This document shows positions 1 to 8,160 of a DNA stretch of 37,454 nt, one piece after another (positions within the stretch are counted from its first letter, which is position 1; each line of letters begins with the position of its first letter). The stretch lies in NCBI GenBank assembly GCA_964433635.1, contig CAYSSG010000020.1, forward strand, positions 1 through 37,454, written 5' to 3'. The translations under genes were made by a program, and so were the position numbers. The notes below the pieces were generated by a model that made no database searches, was not told where the DNA came from, and worked only from the letters and a program-made list of their open reading frames with translations. This stretch comes from CAYSSG01 sp964433635 (GTDB taxonomy: Bacteria > Atribacterota > Phoenicimicrobiia > Phoenicimicrobiales > Stramentimicrobiaceae).

Positions 1-11
1 TACGGTGCTGT

Positions 12-56
12 GGGAGGTCGGGGAAATTATTTAATTTCCCCTCCTACCCGATTTTT
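12..56 (+). terminator. Rho-independent terminator of an upstream gene
   Basis: GGGGAAATT (20-28) pairs perfectly with AATTTCCCC (33-41) across a four-base loop. Flanking G- and C-rich arms extend the stem imperfectly, and ATTTTT follows at 51-56. It separates whatever lies upstream of the window from the glycine riboswitch transcript. Confidence 0.6.
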
Positions 57-173
57 AAAAAAAATTCTTTACAAATAGTGTATAATATATGGAAATAAAT
101 TTAATTTTAACATTACATTTTCTTTTAGAGTGATGACAAATAATCTTCAGTTATGACAACCTAATACTGTAAT

Positions 174-408
174 CTGTATGAAGGTAGCAGTAGAGTCTTT
201 CTCTTAGCGAGAAAGCGCCCAAGATGAAAGATGCTACAGGCATCGAAACTTGCAGGCACAAGGGACTGTTATCGGACAGGACTCTGGAGAGTCTCTGGTT
301 ATAGAGGCACCGAAGAGGCAATTTCCAGACTTCAGGAATGCCAATACGGATTGCTTGGCAATATTCCCTGATTCCTCGGGAAGAATCTTTCAGGTTTAAA
401 GGACAGGG
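174..408 (+). promoter_or_regulatory. Tandem glycine riboswitch (two aptamers)
   Basis: Two glycine aptamers lie in series. Aptamer 1 has P1 GTAGCAGT (184-191) pairing with ACTGTTAT (265-272), and carries the degenerate conserved segment GCAGGCACAAGGGACTG. Aptamer 2 shows the family signatures: CTCTGGAGAG (282-291), ACCGAAGAGGCAA near 309-321, and TTTCAGGTTTAAAGGACAG ending at 406. Its P1 pairs CTCTG (282-286) with CAGGG (404-408). CTGT (174-177) before aptamer 1 can pair with ACAG (276-279) in the linker, as in the known leader-linker kink-turn. The 3' strand of aptamer-2 P1 lies inside the 5' arm of the following terminator, so glycine binding should block termination (an ON switch). That logic is inferred from base pairing. 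Confidence 0.88.
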
Positions 409-438
409 CAGGATAGCATATCCTGCCCTGTCCTTTTT
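398..438 (+). terminator. Riboswitch-controlled intrinsic terminator
   Basis: An 18-bp perfect stem (398-415 with 419-436; core AGGACAGGGCAGGATA) has a GCA loop and runs into a T-tract. The 5' arm contains CAGGG (404-408) of aptamer-2 P1, so the terminator and the ligand-bound aptamer exclude each other. Confidence 0.9.
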
Positions 439-569
439 GGTATCCTGAGTTCCTTTATATTTTTCACATCAGCCGATGGTGTACCAGTGAGGAGGTGGTA
501 AACACATAGTCTTATAGAGGTATCTATTGAGTAAGTTCGATTAACTGTAATGAAAAGGAGATGATAAAA

Positions 570-1892
570 ATGAATCAAAAAAATATTAATGCACTTCCCT
601 GGAGTATTGTTCTGGTTATTTCTGCGGCCATTTTTTCGGGTCATTTTGGAGTGGGCGACCTCATCTTTCCTCCCATATTGGGTAGAGGTGCCGGTGTATC
701 CTGGTTTATTGCAGCCCTGGGATATGGAGTCATTAATAGTCTGGGAGTCTTTATTGCTTATCTGGCGGTGTCCATACAGGATAAATCTTTATTTGGTTTA
801 AGCTCCATGGTGTTAGGAAAATACTTTGGCGTTGTTTTTACTACTTTATCCATGCTGATTATAGGTCCTGTATTTATCTTGCCCAGAGTAAGTTCTGCGA
901 CTCACGAGATGGCTGTAGCGCAATTCTTTCCTAACATACCCTTATGGGTTACCCTGCTCATCTTTTTTGCCCTGAACTATTATTTTGCCTATAATCGTTC
1001 AAAGGTCATCGACAAATTAGGGAGATATTTAGCTCCAATACTGATTTTATTCATGATCATACTTGTGATTAAGGGAATTGTATCTCCTCTGGCAAGCCCG
1101 GTTTCTCCAGGATCTCCGACTGCATTTACGGACGGAATTTTAAACGGCTATAATACTATGAATGCTTTGGGGGCAGCGCTGTTTGGCCTCTGGCTGATCA
1201 ATGAATTTAATATGAGAGGGCTAAAAGACAGGGAATCTCGGAAAAACAATCTAATTATAATCGGGTCTATCACCGCATTCGGATTATTTTTAACCTCTAC
1301 AGTTCTCACTTACTTAGGCGCTTCTTCAGGAGCAAAATTTCCAGAAGCTCCGATCGGTATACTGACGGTAGAATTTGCCAAAGGCCTGTTAGGGTATTTT
1401 GGCATCATTGTCTTTGCGATTATACTTAGTTTTGCCAACATTACCACCTCTGTCGGATTAACTTCAACGGCAGGAGATACTTTCGAACAGATGACCAATG
1501 GAAAATTAAAATATACGACCACAGTTGCTCTAAGCTCTATTGTCGGTTTCTTGATAGGGCTTATCGGTTTATCCAAAGTGGTAGGTTACACGGTACCCTG
1601 GCTCATGCTGATCTATCCGGCTTTGGTTGTCATCTTAATAATGAGTTTATTCTCCAAATTTGAGCAGGTTAAGTTTGCCACAAGGCTCGGGGTGATCGTC
1701 GCCATCATCTTCAGTATCGGCGATTTTCTTCCAGGTCTGGGTTTTTCAAATAATTTCTTTACCAGGATGAATTCGACATTACCTCTTGGAAAACAGGGAT
1801 TGGCCTGGTTAGTGCCTACGATTATCGCAGTGATCATAGGTATGATTATTTCCAGAACTTCAAAACAAAAGTCAGTAACTGAAACTGTATAG
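570..1892 (+). CDS. brnQ: BrnQ/LIVCS-family amino-acid:cation symporter
   Basis: A 440-residue polytopic inner-membrane protein with about twelve hydrophobic segments. The N-terminal FSGHFGVGDLIFPPILG matches the signature of branched-chain amino-acid carriers (LIVCS family), which import Leu/Ile/Val with Na+ or H+. The ATG at 570 is preferred because AAGGAG at 555-560 lies nine bases upstream; the earlier ATG at 561 touches the ribosome-binding site. The gene follows a tandem glycine riboswitch by about 130 bases. Control by glycine rather than a branched-chain signal suggests that this member carries glycine or another small neutral amino acid, perhaps outward if the switch is ON. Family assignment is secure; substrate is inference. 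A metallo-hydrolase gene follows after 14 bases. Confidence 0.88.
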   Translation: MNQKNINALPWSIVLVISAAIFSGHFGVGDLIFPPILGRGAGVSWFIAALGYGVINSLGVFIAYLAVSIQDKSLFGLSSMVLGKYFGVVFTTLSMLIIGPVFILPRVSSATHEMAVAQFFPNIPLWVTLLIFFALNYYFAYNRSKVIDKLGRYLAPILILFMIILVIKGIVSPLASPVSPGSPTAFTDGILNGYNTMNALGAALFGLWLINEFNMRGLKDRESRKNNLIIIGSITAFGLFLTSTVLTYLGASSGAKFPEAPIGILTVEFAKGLLGYFGIIVFAIILSFANITTSVGLTSTAGDTFEQMTNGKLKYTTTVALSSIVGFLIGLIGLSKVVGYTVPWLMLIYPALVVILIMSLFSKFEQVKFATRLGVIVAIIFSIGDFLPGLGFSNNFFTRMNSTLPLGKQGLAWLVPTIIAVIIGMIISRTSKQKSVTETV

Positions 1893-1906
1893 AAAGGAAG
1901 TGTTAA

Positions 1907-2788
1907 ATGACTATATCTGAGTATTTGGATAAACTGATTATTACCATTGTTGCCGAGGATTCTGTTTTATATGAAAGTCCCTATTGGGGGCAGCATGGTA
2001 TCTCTTTTTTAATTGAGGCTCATAAAAACAATACACAAAAAAATATACTGGTTGATGTAGGTCAGAGTCATGAAGCCTTGCTGCATAATATGAAGCTCTT
2101 GAATATCGATCCGGGAATCATCGATGCGATGGTATTAACGCATTGTCACTATGATCATACCCAGGGATTGGTTGATATGTTAAGAGTTATTGGGAAAAAG
2201 GATATACCGGTTATTGCCCACCCTAGTATCTTTAAATTGAATTTTATTGTCAATCCTTACCTGAGGCATGTGGGGATCATGAGCAGTGACGCCAAAGAAA
2301 GGATTGAGAAAACCGGTGGGACTTTATATTTAACCAGTGATCCTCTTCAGATGATGCCTGGATTAATGACGACCGGCGAGGTAAAAAGACAGACTGACTT
2401 TGAAGAAGTGGGAATCGCTCTGAAAACAATTACCGAGAATCATAAAATTGTTGAAGATACTATGAAAGATGATATTTCCCTGATTGCAAATTTGAATAAC
2501 CAAGGATTAGTTATTATTTCCGGATGCAGTCATGCAGGGATCGTGAATATAGTCAAGCAATCTATCGAGATGACCGGTTTACAAAAGGTCAAGGCCATCA
2601 TTGGCGGACTGCATCTTGTTGAGGCACCCATGGAAAGAATCATAAAGACCACAGAGGCTTTATCCACATTTGATATCAGTTTGCTTGCCGCAGGGCATTG
2701 TACAGGATTTAAAGCCCAGGTTCAACTTTTTGAAACCTTCAGGGAAAAATTCCTGCCACTTCAAACCGGTATGAAATTTGAGTTTTGA
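1907..2788 (+). CDS. Metallo-beta-lactamase-fold hydrolase (COG1237-like)
   Basis: A 293-residue soluble MBL-fold protein. The metal-binding signature is TH79-C-H81-Y-D83-H84. Later ligand motifs are SGCSHAG, IGGLHL and a C-terminal AAGHCTG. This order is typical of the COG1237 group, often named after dihydropterin-ribofuranosylaminobenzene phosphate synthase. That name comes from archaeal methanopterin biosynthesis and need not apply here. GAAAGGAAG sits just upstream of the ATG, 14 bases after the carrier gene, so both share the glycine-riboswitch transcript. The fold and dinuclear metal site are well supported. The substrate is unknown; co-regulation suggests a link to amino-acid or one-carbon metabolism, but the sequence does not show it. 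Confidence 0.82.
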   Translation: MTISEYLDKLIITIVAEDSVLYESPYWGQHGISFLIEAHKNNTQKNILVDVGQSHEALLHNMKLLNIDPGIIDAMVLTHCHYDHTQGLVDMLRVIGKKDIPVIAHPSIFKLNFIVNPYLRHVGIMSSDAKERIEKTGGTLYLTSDPLQMMPGLMTTGEVKRQTDFEEVGIALKTITENHKIVEDTMKDDISLIANLNNQGLVIISGCSHAGIVNIVKQSIEMTGLQKVKAIIGGLHLVEAPMERIIKTTEALSTFDISLLAAGHCTGFKAQVQLFETFREKFLPLQTGMKFEF

Positions 2789-3114
2789 AAATTGATTACA
2801 ATAGATGAGCGGTTCATTGTTTTAGCGTGTCATAAACAAAGAACCGCCCATCTAATCAATGCTTCAGCCTGTAATGCCCGATGTGCAGGGCATATGACCA
2901 GGATCTCCACTTTAACAGGGTATTTAGCTGCCTAAATTATCATTGAAGTAAGCGGCGATTTTAAGAAAGATCTTTGAATATTTGAAATCTTTTATGACCA
3001 GGAAAAAAACAATTATTTTATGCTATGATAGTGCAAATTGATATGATAAGATGATAAGCGAATATTCTTTAGTGGTTTATTAAAAAGGGCTTACCTTCAG
3101 AACAGGAAGATATT
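2789..3114. other. Intergenic region with a long imperfect hairpin
   Basis: No gene is visible. At 2803-2853 a large inverted repeat pairs AGATG/CATCT, GCGGTTC/GAACCGC and TTGTTT/AAACAA, with single mismatches between blocks and a ten-base loop. It lies 15 bases after the MBL gene, but no T-run follows, so it may be an RNA 3' end or processing stem rather than a classical terminator. TGCTATGAT at 3021-3029 looks like an extended -10 promoter for ddl, without a good -35. Confidence 0.5.
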
Positions 3115-4248
3115 ATGATGAAAAACAAGCTGAAAATAGGCATATTGTTTGGTGGGAAATCGGCAGAACATGAAATCTCTATCTCTTCGGCTTCCTCTAT
3201 TATCGAAGCCATCAATAAAGAGAAGTATGAAGCTATACCAATCGGCATTACCAAAGACGGTCGATGGTTATCACCACAGGAGAGTCAAATTGCTATTGAA
3301 ACTGGAAAGATAGAGGGTCATGATATGATTGCCTGGAAGAGTAAACCAGACGAGAATCCCTTTATTATTCTTAATAAGAAGGATCATAAGAGGCGATACT
3401 CTTACCTTGAAAGATTGGATGTCATCTTCCCGGTATTACATGGACCCTTTGGAGAGGATGGTACAGTTCAGGGGTTGCTGGAATTATTGGATATTCCTTA
3501 TGTAGGTTCCGGTGTGGCTGCTTCCTCAGTGGGCATGGATAAAGACTTGATGAAAAGGATTTTTCACCAGGCTGCTCTTCCACAGACCAGCTGGATGGTC
3601 GTCAAACGTCAGCAATGGCAGCGGAAACGAAAAAGGATACTGGATGGAATAAATCATCAGTTGACGTATCCTCTTTTTGTTAAACCGACCAATCTCGGGT
3701 CCAGCATAGGGATCAGCAAAGTGGAACATGCTCCGGATTTAGAACAGGCTATTGAATTAGCCGCTTTCTATGGCAGAAAGATAATGGTCGAAGAAGGAAT
3801 CAAAGGTGCTAGGGAGATTGAATGCAGTCTTCTGGGAAATGATGAGCCGGAGGTTTCAGTGGTTGGTGAGATTCAACCCGGGGGAGAATATTATGATTAT
3901 GATTCCAAGTACTTTAATCAAGAAACTAAATTCATTATTCCGGCTAAAATACAGAATACAACGGTAAGGGAAATTCAAAAGATTGCCAGGTTGGCTTACC
4001 TATCCATTGATGCTGCAGGTATGGCCCGGGTTGATTTTTTTATTCAGAAGGTCTCTAATTCCTGCAGAATCTATTTAAATGAAATCAACACCATTCCCGG
4101 TTTTACCCGGATGAGTATGTATCCCAAGCTGTGGGAGAAGAGCGGAATTGGATTTACTGAACTGCTTGATCGGTTAATTGACCTGGCCTTTGAACGCTAT
4201 CGGGATAAGAAATCCAATAAAACAGAGTTTTCCCCTGAAAATAAATGA
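3115..4248 (+). CDS. ddl: D-alanine--D-alanine ligase
   Basis: A 377-residue ATP-grasp ligase that joins two D-alanines for the peptidoglycan stem peptide in the cytoplasm. The N-terminal domain starts with GGKSAEHEISI. VLHGPFGEDGTVQG and GVAASSVGMDKDLMK follow, then the ATP-grasp loop FVKPTNLGSSIGISK, YYDYDSKYF, and the Mg2+-binding EINTIPGFT near the C-terminus. The YDYDSKY segment is of the D-Ala-D-Ala type rather than the D-lactate (VanA) type. Two in-frame ATGs (3115, 3118) follow AGGAAG at 3104-3109; the second has the better spacing. It appears to be a single-gene unit, with 178 bases before the next gene and no murein neighbours. Confidence 0.93.
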   Translation: MMKNKLKIGILFGGKSAEHEISISSASSIIEAINKEKYEAIPIGITKDGRWLSPQESQIAIETGKIEGHDMIAWKSKPDENPFIILNKKDHKRRYSYLERLDVIFPVLHGPFGEDGTVQGLLELLDIPYVGSGVAASSVGMDKDLMKRIFHQAALPQTSWMVVKRQQWQRKRKRILDGINHQLTYPLFVKPTNLGSSIGISKVEHAPDLEQAIELAAFYGRKIMVEEGIKGAREIECSLLGNDEPEVSVVGEIQPGGEYYDYDSKYFNQETKFIIPAKIQNTTVREIQKIARLAYLSIDAAGMARVDFFIQKVSNSCRIYLNEINTIPGFTRMSMYPKLWEKSGIGFTELLDRLIDLAFERYRDKKSNKTEFSPENK

Positions 4249-4426
4249 AGAAGAATCGAAGGTTCAATTATAAAAATGATTTAATCAATGTATTTTCTTG
4301 GATTACGATTGAGTAACCTCAGTATTAGCTGTCTTAGTTCAACAACAATGCTGGTTACCGGATAGATGCTAACTGAATACTGATCACAGTGAAGAAGGAA
4401 TAGAATTTTTAAATTCGGGAATATCT

Positions 4427-5071
4427 ATGTTTTTTCTTATTCTGAAAACTCTCTTCTTTTTTATTCTGATCTTATTAACCCTGATTCTTTTTGTACCCAT
4501 CTTGTATGCCCTGGAGGGAATCAAACAGGATGACTATTTCTTTTCTGCAGATATTTGTTGGCTCTGGAAACTTTTAGGAATTAGAGTGAAAAAAGAAGAG
4601 AATAAGAGAATTGAAACTCATCTTAGTCTTTTCGGGATCACGATTCCTGTAAAAAGTATGAAAGGGAGTAAAAGAAGAGAAAAGAAGAAAGAGACAAGCA
4701 AACTAAAACGATTTAAAAAGACGGGTACCAGGTTCGTTACTGTATTTCATCGCCCTTTTTTACGGGCATTATTGATGCTGGTTAGAAGACTGCTTTGGCA
4801 TATTCTGCCAAAAAAGTACCGGATTCATCTCATCTATGGCTGTGCAGATCCGGCTGATACCGGAATACTGGCAGGCATTCTTTCCATGGTTTTAACCTCT
4901 ATTCCCAATCGTGATATGATAATAATACAACCGGTATTTGATGATGAGATCATTCAAGGAGAGATCAACATCAAAGGTAGAATCATTTTAGCTGTTATAA
5001 TCTATTCTTTTCTCCGGTTTTATTTTGCCAGGGGTATACGGCAAGCGATAAGAGAAATAAGAAAAAAATGA
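4427..5071 (+). CDS. DUF2953 (YtfI-like) membrane protein
   Basis: A 214-residue protein with a strong hydrophobic N-terminal segment (about residues 3-27). A short beta-type domain containing DICWLWKLLGIRVK follows, then a very basic linker (about 78-100), and a C-terminal part with a second hydrophobic stretch near 185-200. This matches DUF2953, which in Firmicutes is commonly encoded immediately before ytfJ, as here. Its function is unknown; membrane anchoring is clear from the sequence. The stop codon at 5069-5071 is followed 20 bases later by the ytfJ start. The ribosome-binding site for this ATG is weak (GGGAATATCT). Confidence 0.68.
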   Translation: MFFLILKTLFFFILILLTLILFVPILYALEGIKQDDYFFSADICWLWKLLGIRVKKEENKRIETHLSLFGITIPVKSMKGSKRREKKKETSKLKRFKKTGTRFVTVFHRPFLRALLMLVRRLLWHILPKKYRIHLIYGCADPADTGILAGILSMVLTSIPNRDMIIIQPVFDDEIIQGEINIKGRIILAVIIYSFLRFYFARGIRQAIREIRKK

Positions 5072-5091
5072 ATGAAGGAGGTATTGGTAAG

Positions 5092-5463
5092 ATGAATGAA
5101 GTAATGAGTAAAGGATTGGAGACATTATTTGAAAAATTGCAGGATTTTTTAACTTCCAGAACCATTATCGGTAAAGAGATTCAAGTGGGTGATACGACCT
5201 TGATTCCGGTCATTGAAATTACCTTTGGCATGGGTACTGGATCTAGTGGCGGGATGGATGAGAAGAAGCAGCAGGGTCCTGGTGAAGGTGTAGGTTTCGG
5301 AGCAAAAGCGAAACCTTCAGCGGTGATTGTTATTAAAGGAGACCAGGTTCAGCTACTTCCCTTAGGTAAGCCAGGAATTATTGATCAACTGATAGAAAAG
5401 GTTCCGGAAATCATAGATAAAATTCCTAAAACCGAAGCAGGGAAGGAAATAGTGAAGAAATAG
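5092..5463 (+). CDS. ytfJ: YtfJ/GerW family protein
   Basis: A 123-residue protein with the YtfJ/GerW pattern. An amphipathic N-terminal helix contains MSKGLETLFEKL, then VGDTTLIPVIEITFGMGTGS, a flexible Gly-rich segment ending in GEGVGFGAKAKPSAVIVIKG, and a C-terminal DQLIEKVPEIIDKIPK. In Bacillus, GerW takes part in spore germination, but homologues occur in many non-sporulating bacteria. The start at 5092 is chosen over 5068 because AAGGAGG (5075-5081) lies ten bases before it. It forms a likely two-gene operon with the DUF2953 gene. No other sporulation gene is in the window, so it does not prove spore formation. Confidence 0.82.
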   Translation: MNEVMSKGLETLFEKLQDFLTSRTIIGKEIQVGDTTLIPVIEITFGMGTGSSGGMDEKKQQGPGEGVGFGAKAKPSAVIVIKGDQVQLLPLGKPGIIDQLIEKVPEIIDKIPKTEAGKEIVKK

Positions 5464-5527
5464 CAAAAAATGTTTTATTGATGGGATTTTATTCGGACCT
5501 GGAAGGAATGAACCGGATGAGTCGCGA

Positions 5528-5890
5528 TCATTCTCGGCAAGAGAAGATGAAAAATTGAGAAAGTCGATGAATTACCCCGGATATAGCTTATCAAGCCTAT
5601 TCTTTGGGGACAGATTGATAGTTATTTAGACATCTTTTCTGGTACTGTTTTTCAGGTGCGGGTAAATCTAATTTGGTATTTGACGCTATTGCTGCCAAAT
5701 CCCAATGCCAGTTAGAAATATTATTCTCCAACTATCTTCCTTTAGCAGGTCAACCTGAAGATGATTCCATTCAAAATCTTGGTGTTACTATCATTGTTGA
5801 CCAGAGACAGATTATTTGTCTGTATTATGTCAGACAGACTTTAAAAACTCAAATGAAAGCATCTTCAATTTTAGTGAAAAGCAGAAAGAT
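5528..5890 (+). pseudogene. Decayed N-terminal fragment of a UvrA2-like ABC ATPase
   Basis: This stretch has no intact gene but keeps recognisable UvrA N-terminal pieces in different frames. From 5528 one frame reads SAREDEKLRKSMNYP, resembling the GARENNLKN...IP start of UvrA proteins. From 5652 another frame reads SGAGKSNLVFDAIAAKSQCQ, the Walker A region of UvrA2-type proteins, followed by a segment like LGQPDxDSIENL...IVVDQ. Stops and at least one frameshift separate the pieces, and everything downstream (zinc modules, second ATPase) is missing. It is most simply a remnant of a UvrA paralogue lost by deletion. The assignment rests on motif recall, not alignment. Confidence 0.6.
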
Positions 5891-5981
5891 TTATTGATAG
5901 TGTATATGGTAAAATATATTTAAGTAACCTGATTTGCGTAACAGGAAAAGATGGTAGAAAGATTTTGTAAGGAGAAAGAAA

Positions 5982-6221
5982 ATGTGGACCATTGTAGGTG
6001 GAATCGCCGCTATCTTTCTGGGGATTTTAGGCTTAATAAACTGGTGGTCACTATTACTGAAAGCACTGGCAGCCATCATACCTTTTTTTCTATTGCTTGG
6101 GGGAGTCATTGCAGTCATTATGGGTATCAGTTCTGTTAAAGAACAGGCAGAGGAAAAGAGAATTGAAAAGGATATAGCCAAACAATCTGAAAAAGACAAT
6201 AAACCTTCCCCAGATATATGA
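5982..6221 (+). CDS. Small two-helix membrane protein
   Basis: A 79-residue protein with two adjacent hydrophobic segments, about residues 3-19 (IVGGIAAIFLGILGLINWW) and 25-50, followed by a charged tail rich in Glu and Lys. AAGGAG at 5969-5974 gives ideal spacing to the ATG, so translation is plausible despite the small size. No family is recognised with confidence. The layout, with two Gly-rich hairpin helices and a soluble coiled C-terminus, resembles many small uncharacterised membrane proteins of Firmicutes-like bacteria. It stands alone between the uvrA2-like remnant and the patatin gene. Confidence 0.6.
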   Translation: MWTIVGGIAAIFLGILGLINWWSLLLKALAAIIPFFLLLGGVIAVIMGISSVKEQAEEKRIEKDIAKQSEKDNKPSPDI

Positions 6222-6378
6222 TTCAAAAGCTGGTTAGAAGGAATTTGATTCACTGATACTTCTCATTCCAATTGCTCTTATTTTGATTTATCTTTAATGA
6301 TACATAGGTTAAAGAGGCATATTCTTTCGGGTTTCCAATAAATGACCTAAAAGCCTGTTTCCATGGAGGGAATGAGGA

Positions 6379-7422
6379 ATGGATAAAGTTGAGCAGACAG
6401 TTGATCAGGAGTTATCGGATTTATTAGCTTTTGCCAATAAACAGGGGCTGAAGATTGCTCTGGCTTTAGGCAGCGGTTCGGCAAAAGGGATGGCTCATAT
6501 CGGGGTGATTCAGGCTCTGCATCAATTTCAGATACCTATTCATTCGGTAGCGGGAACAAGCATCGGTGCGGTTATCGGAGCTTGCTATGCAACAGGTATT
6601 TCAGCGAAAGAAGCGGATGCCATCATCACTTCTTTAAAGAATATCAATTTTCTCACTTTTTTGGACCCCACTGTCCCGCACTCCGGTCTTTTCAGAGGAA
6701 ATCGTTTTATAAAATTCTTAGAAAGACTTGCTTTAAAAGACATCAATTTCAGTGATTTGAAGATTCCATTGGCAGTCGTTGCCACTGATATTAAAACCGG
6801 AGCTAAGGTTATTTTAAATCATGGGAACGTAGCCAAAGCGGTCAGGGCAAGTTTTTCTTTGCCCGGAATTTTTGCTCCGGTAAAATATCAGGAATATTTT
6901 CTGGTAGACGGTGGCTTAGTTGATCCTGTCCCTGTAGATATAACCAGAAGTATGGGAGCAGATCTCGTTATAGCGGTAAGCTTGACCTCCCCAAATCCCA
7001 AACCACAAGTCTTGATAAGCAATCAACAAACCGGCCAGTTAGATCAGGCAAAAGATTTAATCAATCTGAAACTGTATAAAGATTTCAAAGAAAAATATTC
7101 TCTTGTTCATCGCCTTGATTCATTAGTTGGCCAGGAGGTATCTTCCTTCAAAAAAATGGTCAAGACGACCAGTAAACGGTGGGAGGGTCCGCATATTTTT
7201 GAAGTAATCATCAGATCGATTGATATCATGGAGAGGGAGATGACTTCCCATAGCATGGCTGGTGCAGATATTATCATCGAACCCGAACAGCTTGATAAGC
7301 TGGGACCTTTTGAATTTAACCAGGCAGAAAAAATGATAGTCAGAGGGCAAGAAGCAGTAAGTAAAATGATACCCAAAATCAAGGAAGCCATTAAGAAAAA
7401 AGTGGATAGAAAGTCCAGATAA
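6379..7422 (+). CDS. Patatin-like phospholipase (RssA/NTE family)
   Basis: A 347-residue protein with the patatin serine hydrolase fold. The oxyanion-hole loop LGSGSAKGMAHIGV is at about 30-43. The nucleophile elbow is GTSIG with Ser61, and the catalytic partner is Asp177 in VDGG. Bacterial members hydrolyse acyl chains from phospholipids or lysophospholipids and are usually cytoplasmic or membrane-associated. No signal peptide is seen. A C-terminal extension of about 140 residues beyond the core (from about 205) has no motif I recognise. The ribosome-binding site GGAGGG (6365-6370) supports the start. The gene converges with the two-component operon on the other strand, 45 bases away. Confidence 0.88.
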   Translation: MDKVEQTVDQELSDLLAFANKQGLKIALALGSGSAKGMAHIGVIQALHQFQIPIHSVAGTSIGAVIGACYATGISAKEADAIITSLKNINFLTFLDPTVPHSGLFRGNRFIKFLERLALKDINFSDLKIPLAVVATDIKTGAKVILNHGNVAKAVRASFSLPGIFAPVKYQEYFLVDGGLVDPVPVDITRSMGADLVIAVSLTSPNPKPQVLISNQQTGQLDQAKDLINLKLYKDFKEKYSLVHRLDSLVGQEVSSFKKMVKTTSKRWEGPHIFEVIIRSIDIMEREMTSHSMAGADIIIEPEQLDKLGPFEFNQAEKMIVRGQEAVSKMIPKIKEAIKKKVDRKSR

Positions 7423-7467
7423 TGCTATTTTTATAAAGGTCATTCCGATTCCCCTTATTCAGCATCA

Positions 7468-8157
7468 TTATTTATTAAAGCGATATCCTGATCCCCATAG
7501 CGTATCAATAAAACGGGGATTTTGGGGATCTTTTTCAATCTTATCCCTGATCTTCTTAATATGTACAGCGATAGTGGCTATATCTCCGTAGGAATTATCA
7601 CCCCAGATATGATCATACAGCTGTTCTTTACTGAACACGATATTAGGGTGGGAAGCCAGGAAGTTTAATATATCGAATTCTTTGGTAGTCAAGCTGATCT
7701 CCTGATTATCCAGATAGACACGGTGAGAGACCTGATTAATGGTCAAGTTTTTAATCTGAATTTCCTGCTTGGTTTTTTCTGATGTCCCGGTTAGGCGATC
7801 GAAGCGACTGAGATGTGCTTTAACCCTGGCTACCAGTTCATTAGGACTGAATGGTTTACTGATATAGTCATCCGCCCCCAATCCCAATCCCCGAATCTTA
7901 TCAATATCTTCTCCCCTGGCAGAAATAATCAGTATGGGAATATTCTTCTCATTTCTTATCTTTTTGCAGATTTCAAAGCCATCAATATCCGGTAACATTA
8001 CATCAAGTAGTATCAAGTCATAATTTTTGGTAAGGGCTTGATTTAAACCTTCCTGGCCGTATTTTTCAATATCAACACTGAAGTTATTAATTTCCAGGTA
8101 ATCCTTCTCCAATTCAGCAATACTCTGTTGATCTTCAATAATCAGAATTTTTTTCAT
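7468..8157 (-). CDS. OmpR/PhoB-family response regulator
   Basis: A 229-residue regulator. The receiver domain has acidic residues E8/D9, phosphoacceptor Asp52 (LLDVMLP), Ser79 and Lys101 (SKPFSPNEL). The C-terminal winged-helix DNA-binding domain (about 130-228) includes LTTKEFDILNFLASHPN and ends with TLWGSGYRF. It is translated just after the histidine kinase, with three bases between the kinase stop and this ATG; its ribosome-binding site lies inside the kinase C-terminus. The target genes are not evident. The pair faces away from glgP, and an AT-only palindrome in the shared upstream region could be a binding site. Confidence 0.94.
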   Translation of the reverse strand: MKKILIIEDQQSIAELEKDYLEINNFSVDIEKYGQEGLNQALTKNYDLILLDVMLPDIDGFEICKKIRNEKNIPILIISARGEDIDKIRGLGLGADDYISKPFSPNELVARVKAHLSRFDRLTGTSEKTKQEIQIKNLTINQVSHRVYLDNQEISLTTKEFDILNFLASHPNIVFSKEQLYDHIWGDNSYGDIATIAVHIKKIRDKIEKDPQNPRFIDTLWGSGYRFNK

Positions 8158-8160
8158 AGC

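Noticed and set aside
396..644. Open frame on the - strand of 82 residues
   Set aside because: It runs through the glycine-riboswitch terminator and the start of the carrier gene and has no protein-like motif.
2803..2853. Intrinsic terminator after the MBL gene
   Set aside because: The inverted repeat is long, but no T-run follows, so it is reported only as a hairpin.
5673..5897. Intact 74-residue protein starting at 5673
   Set aside because: The homologous-looking segment starts before any start codon and is only the Walker A part of a UvrA-like protein, so it is treated as part of a pseudogene.
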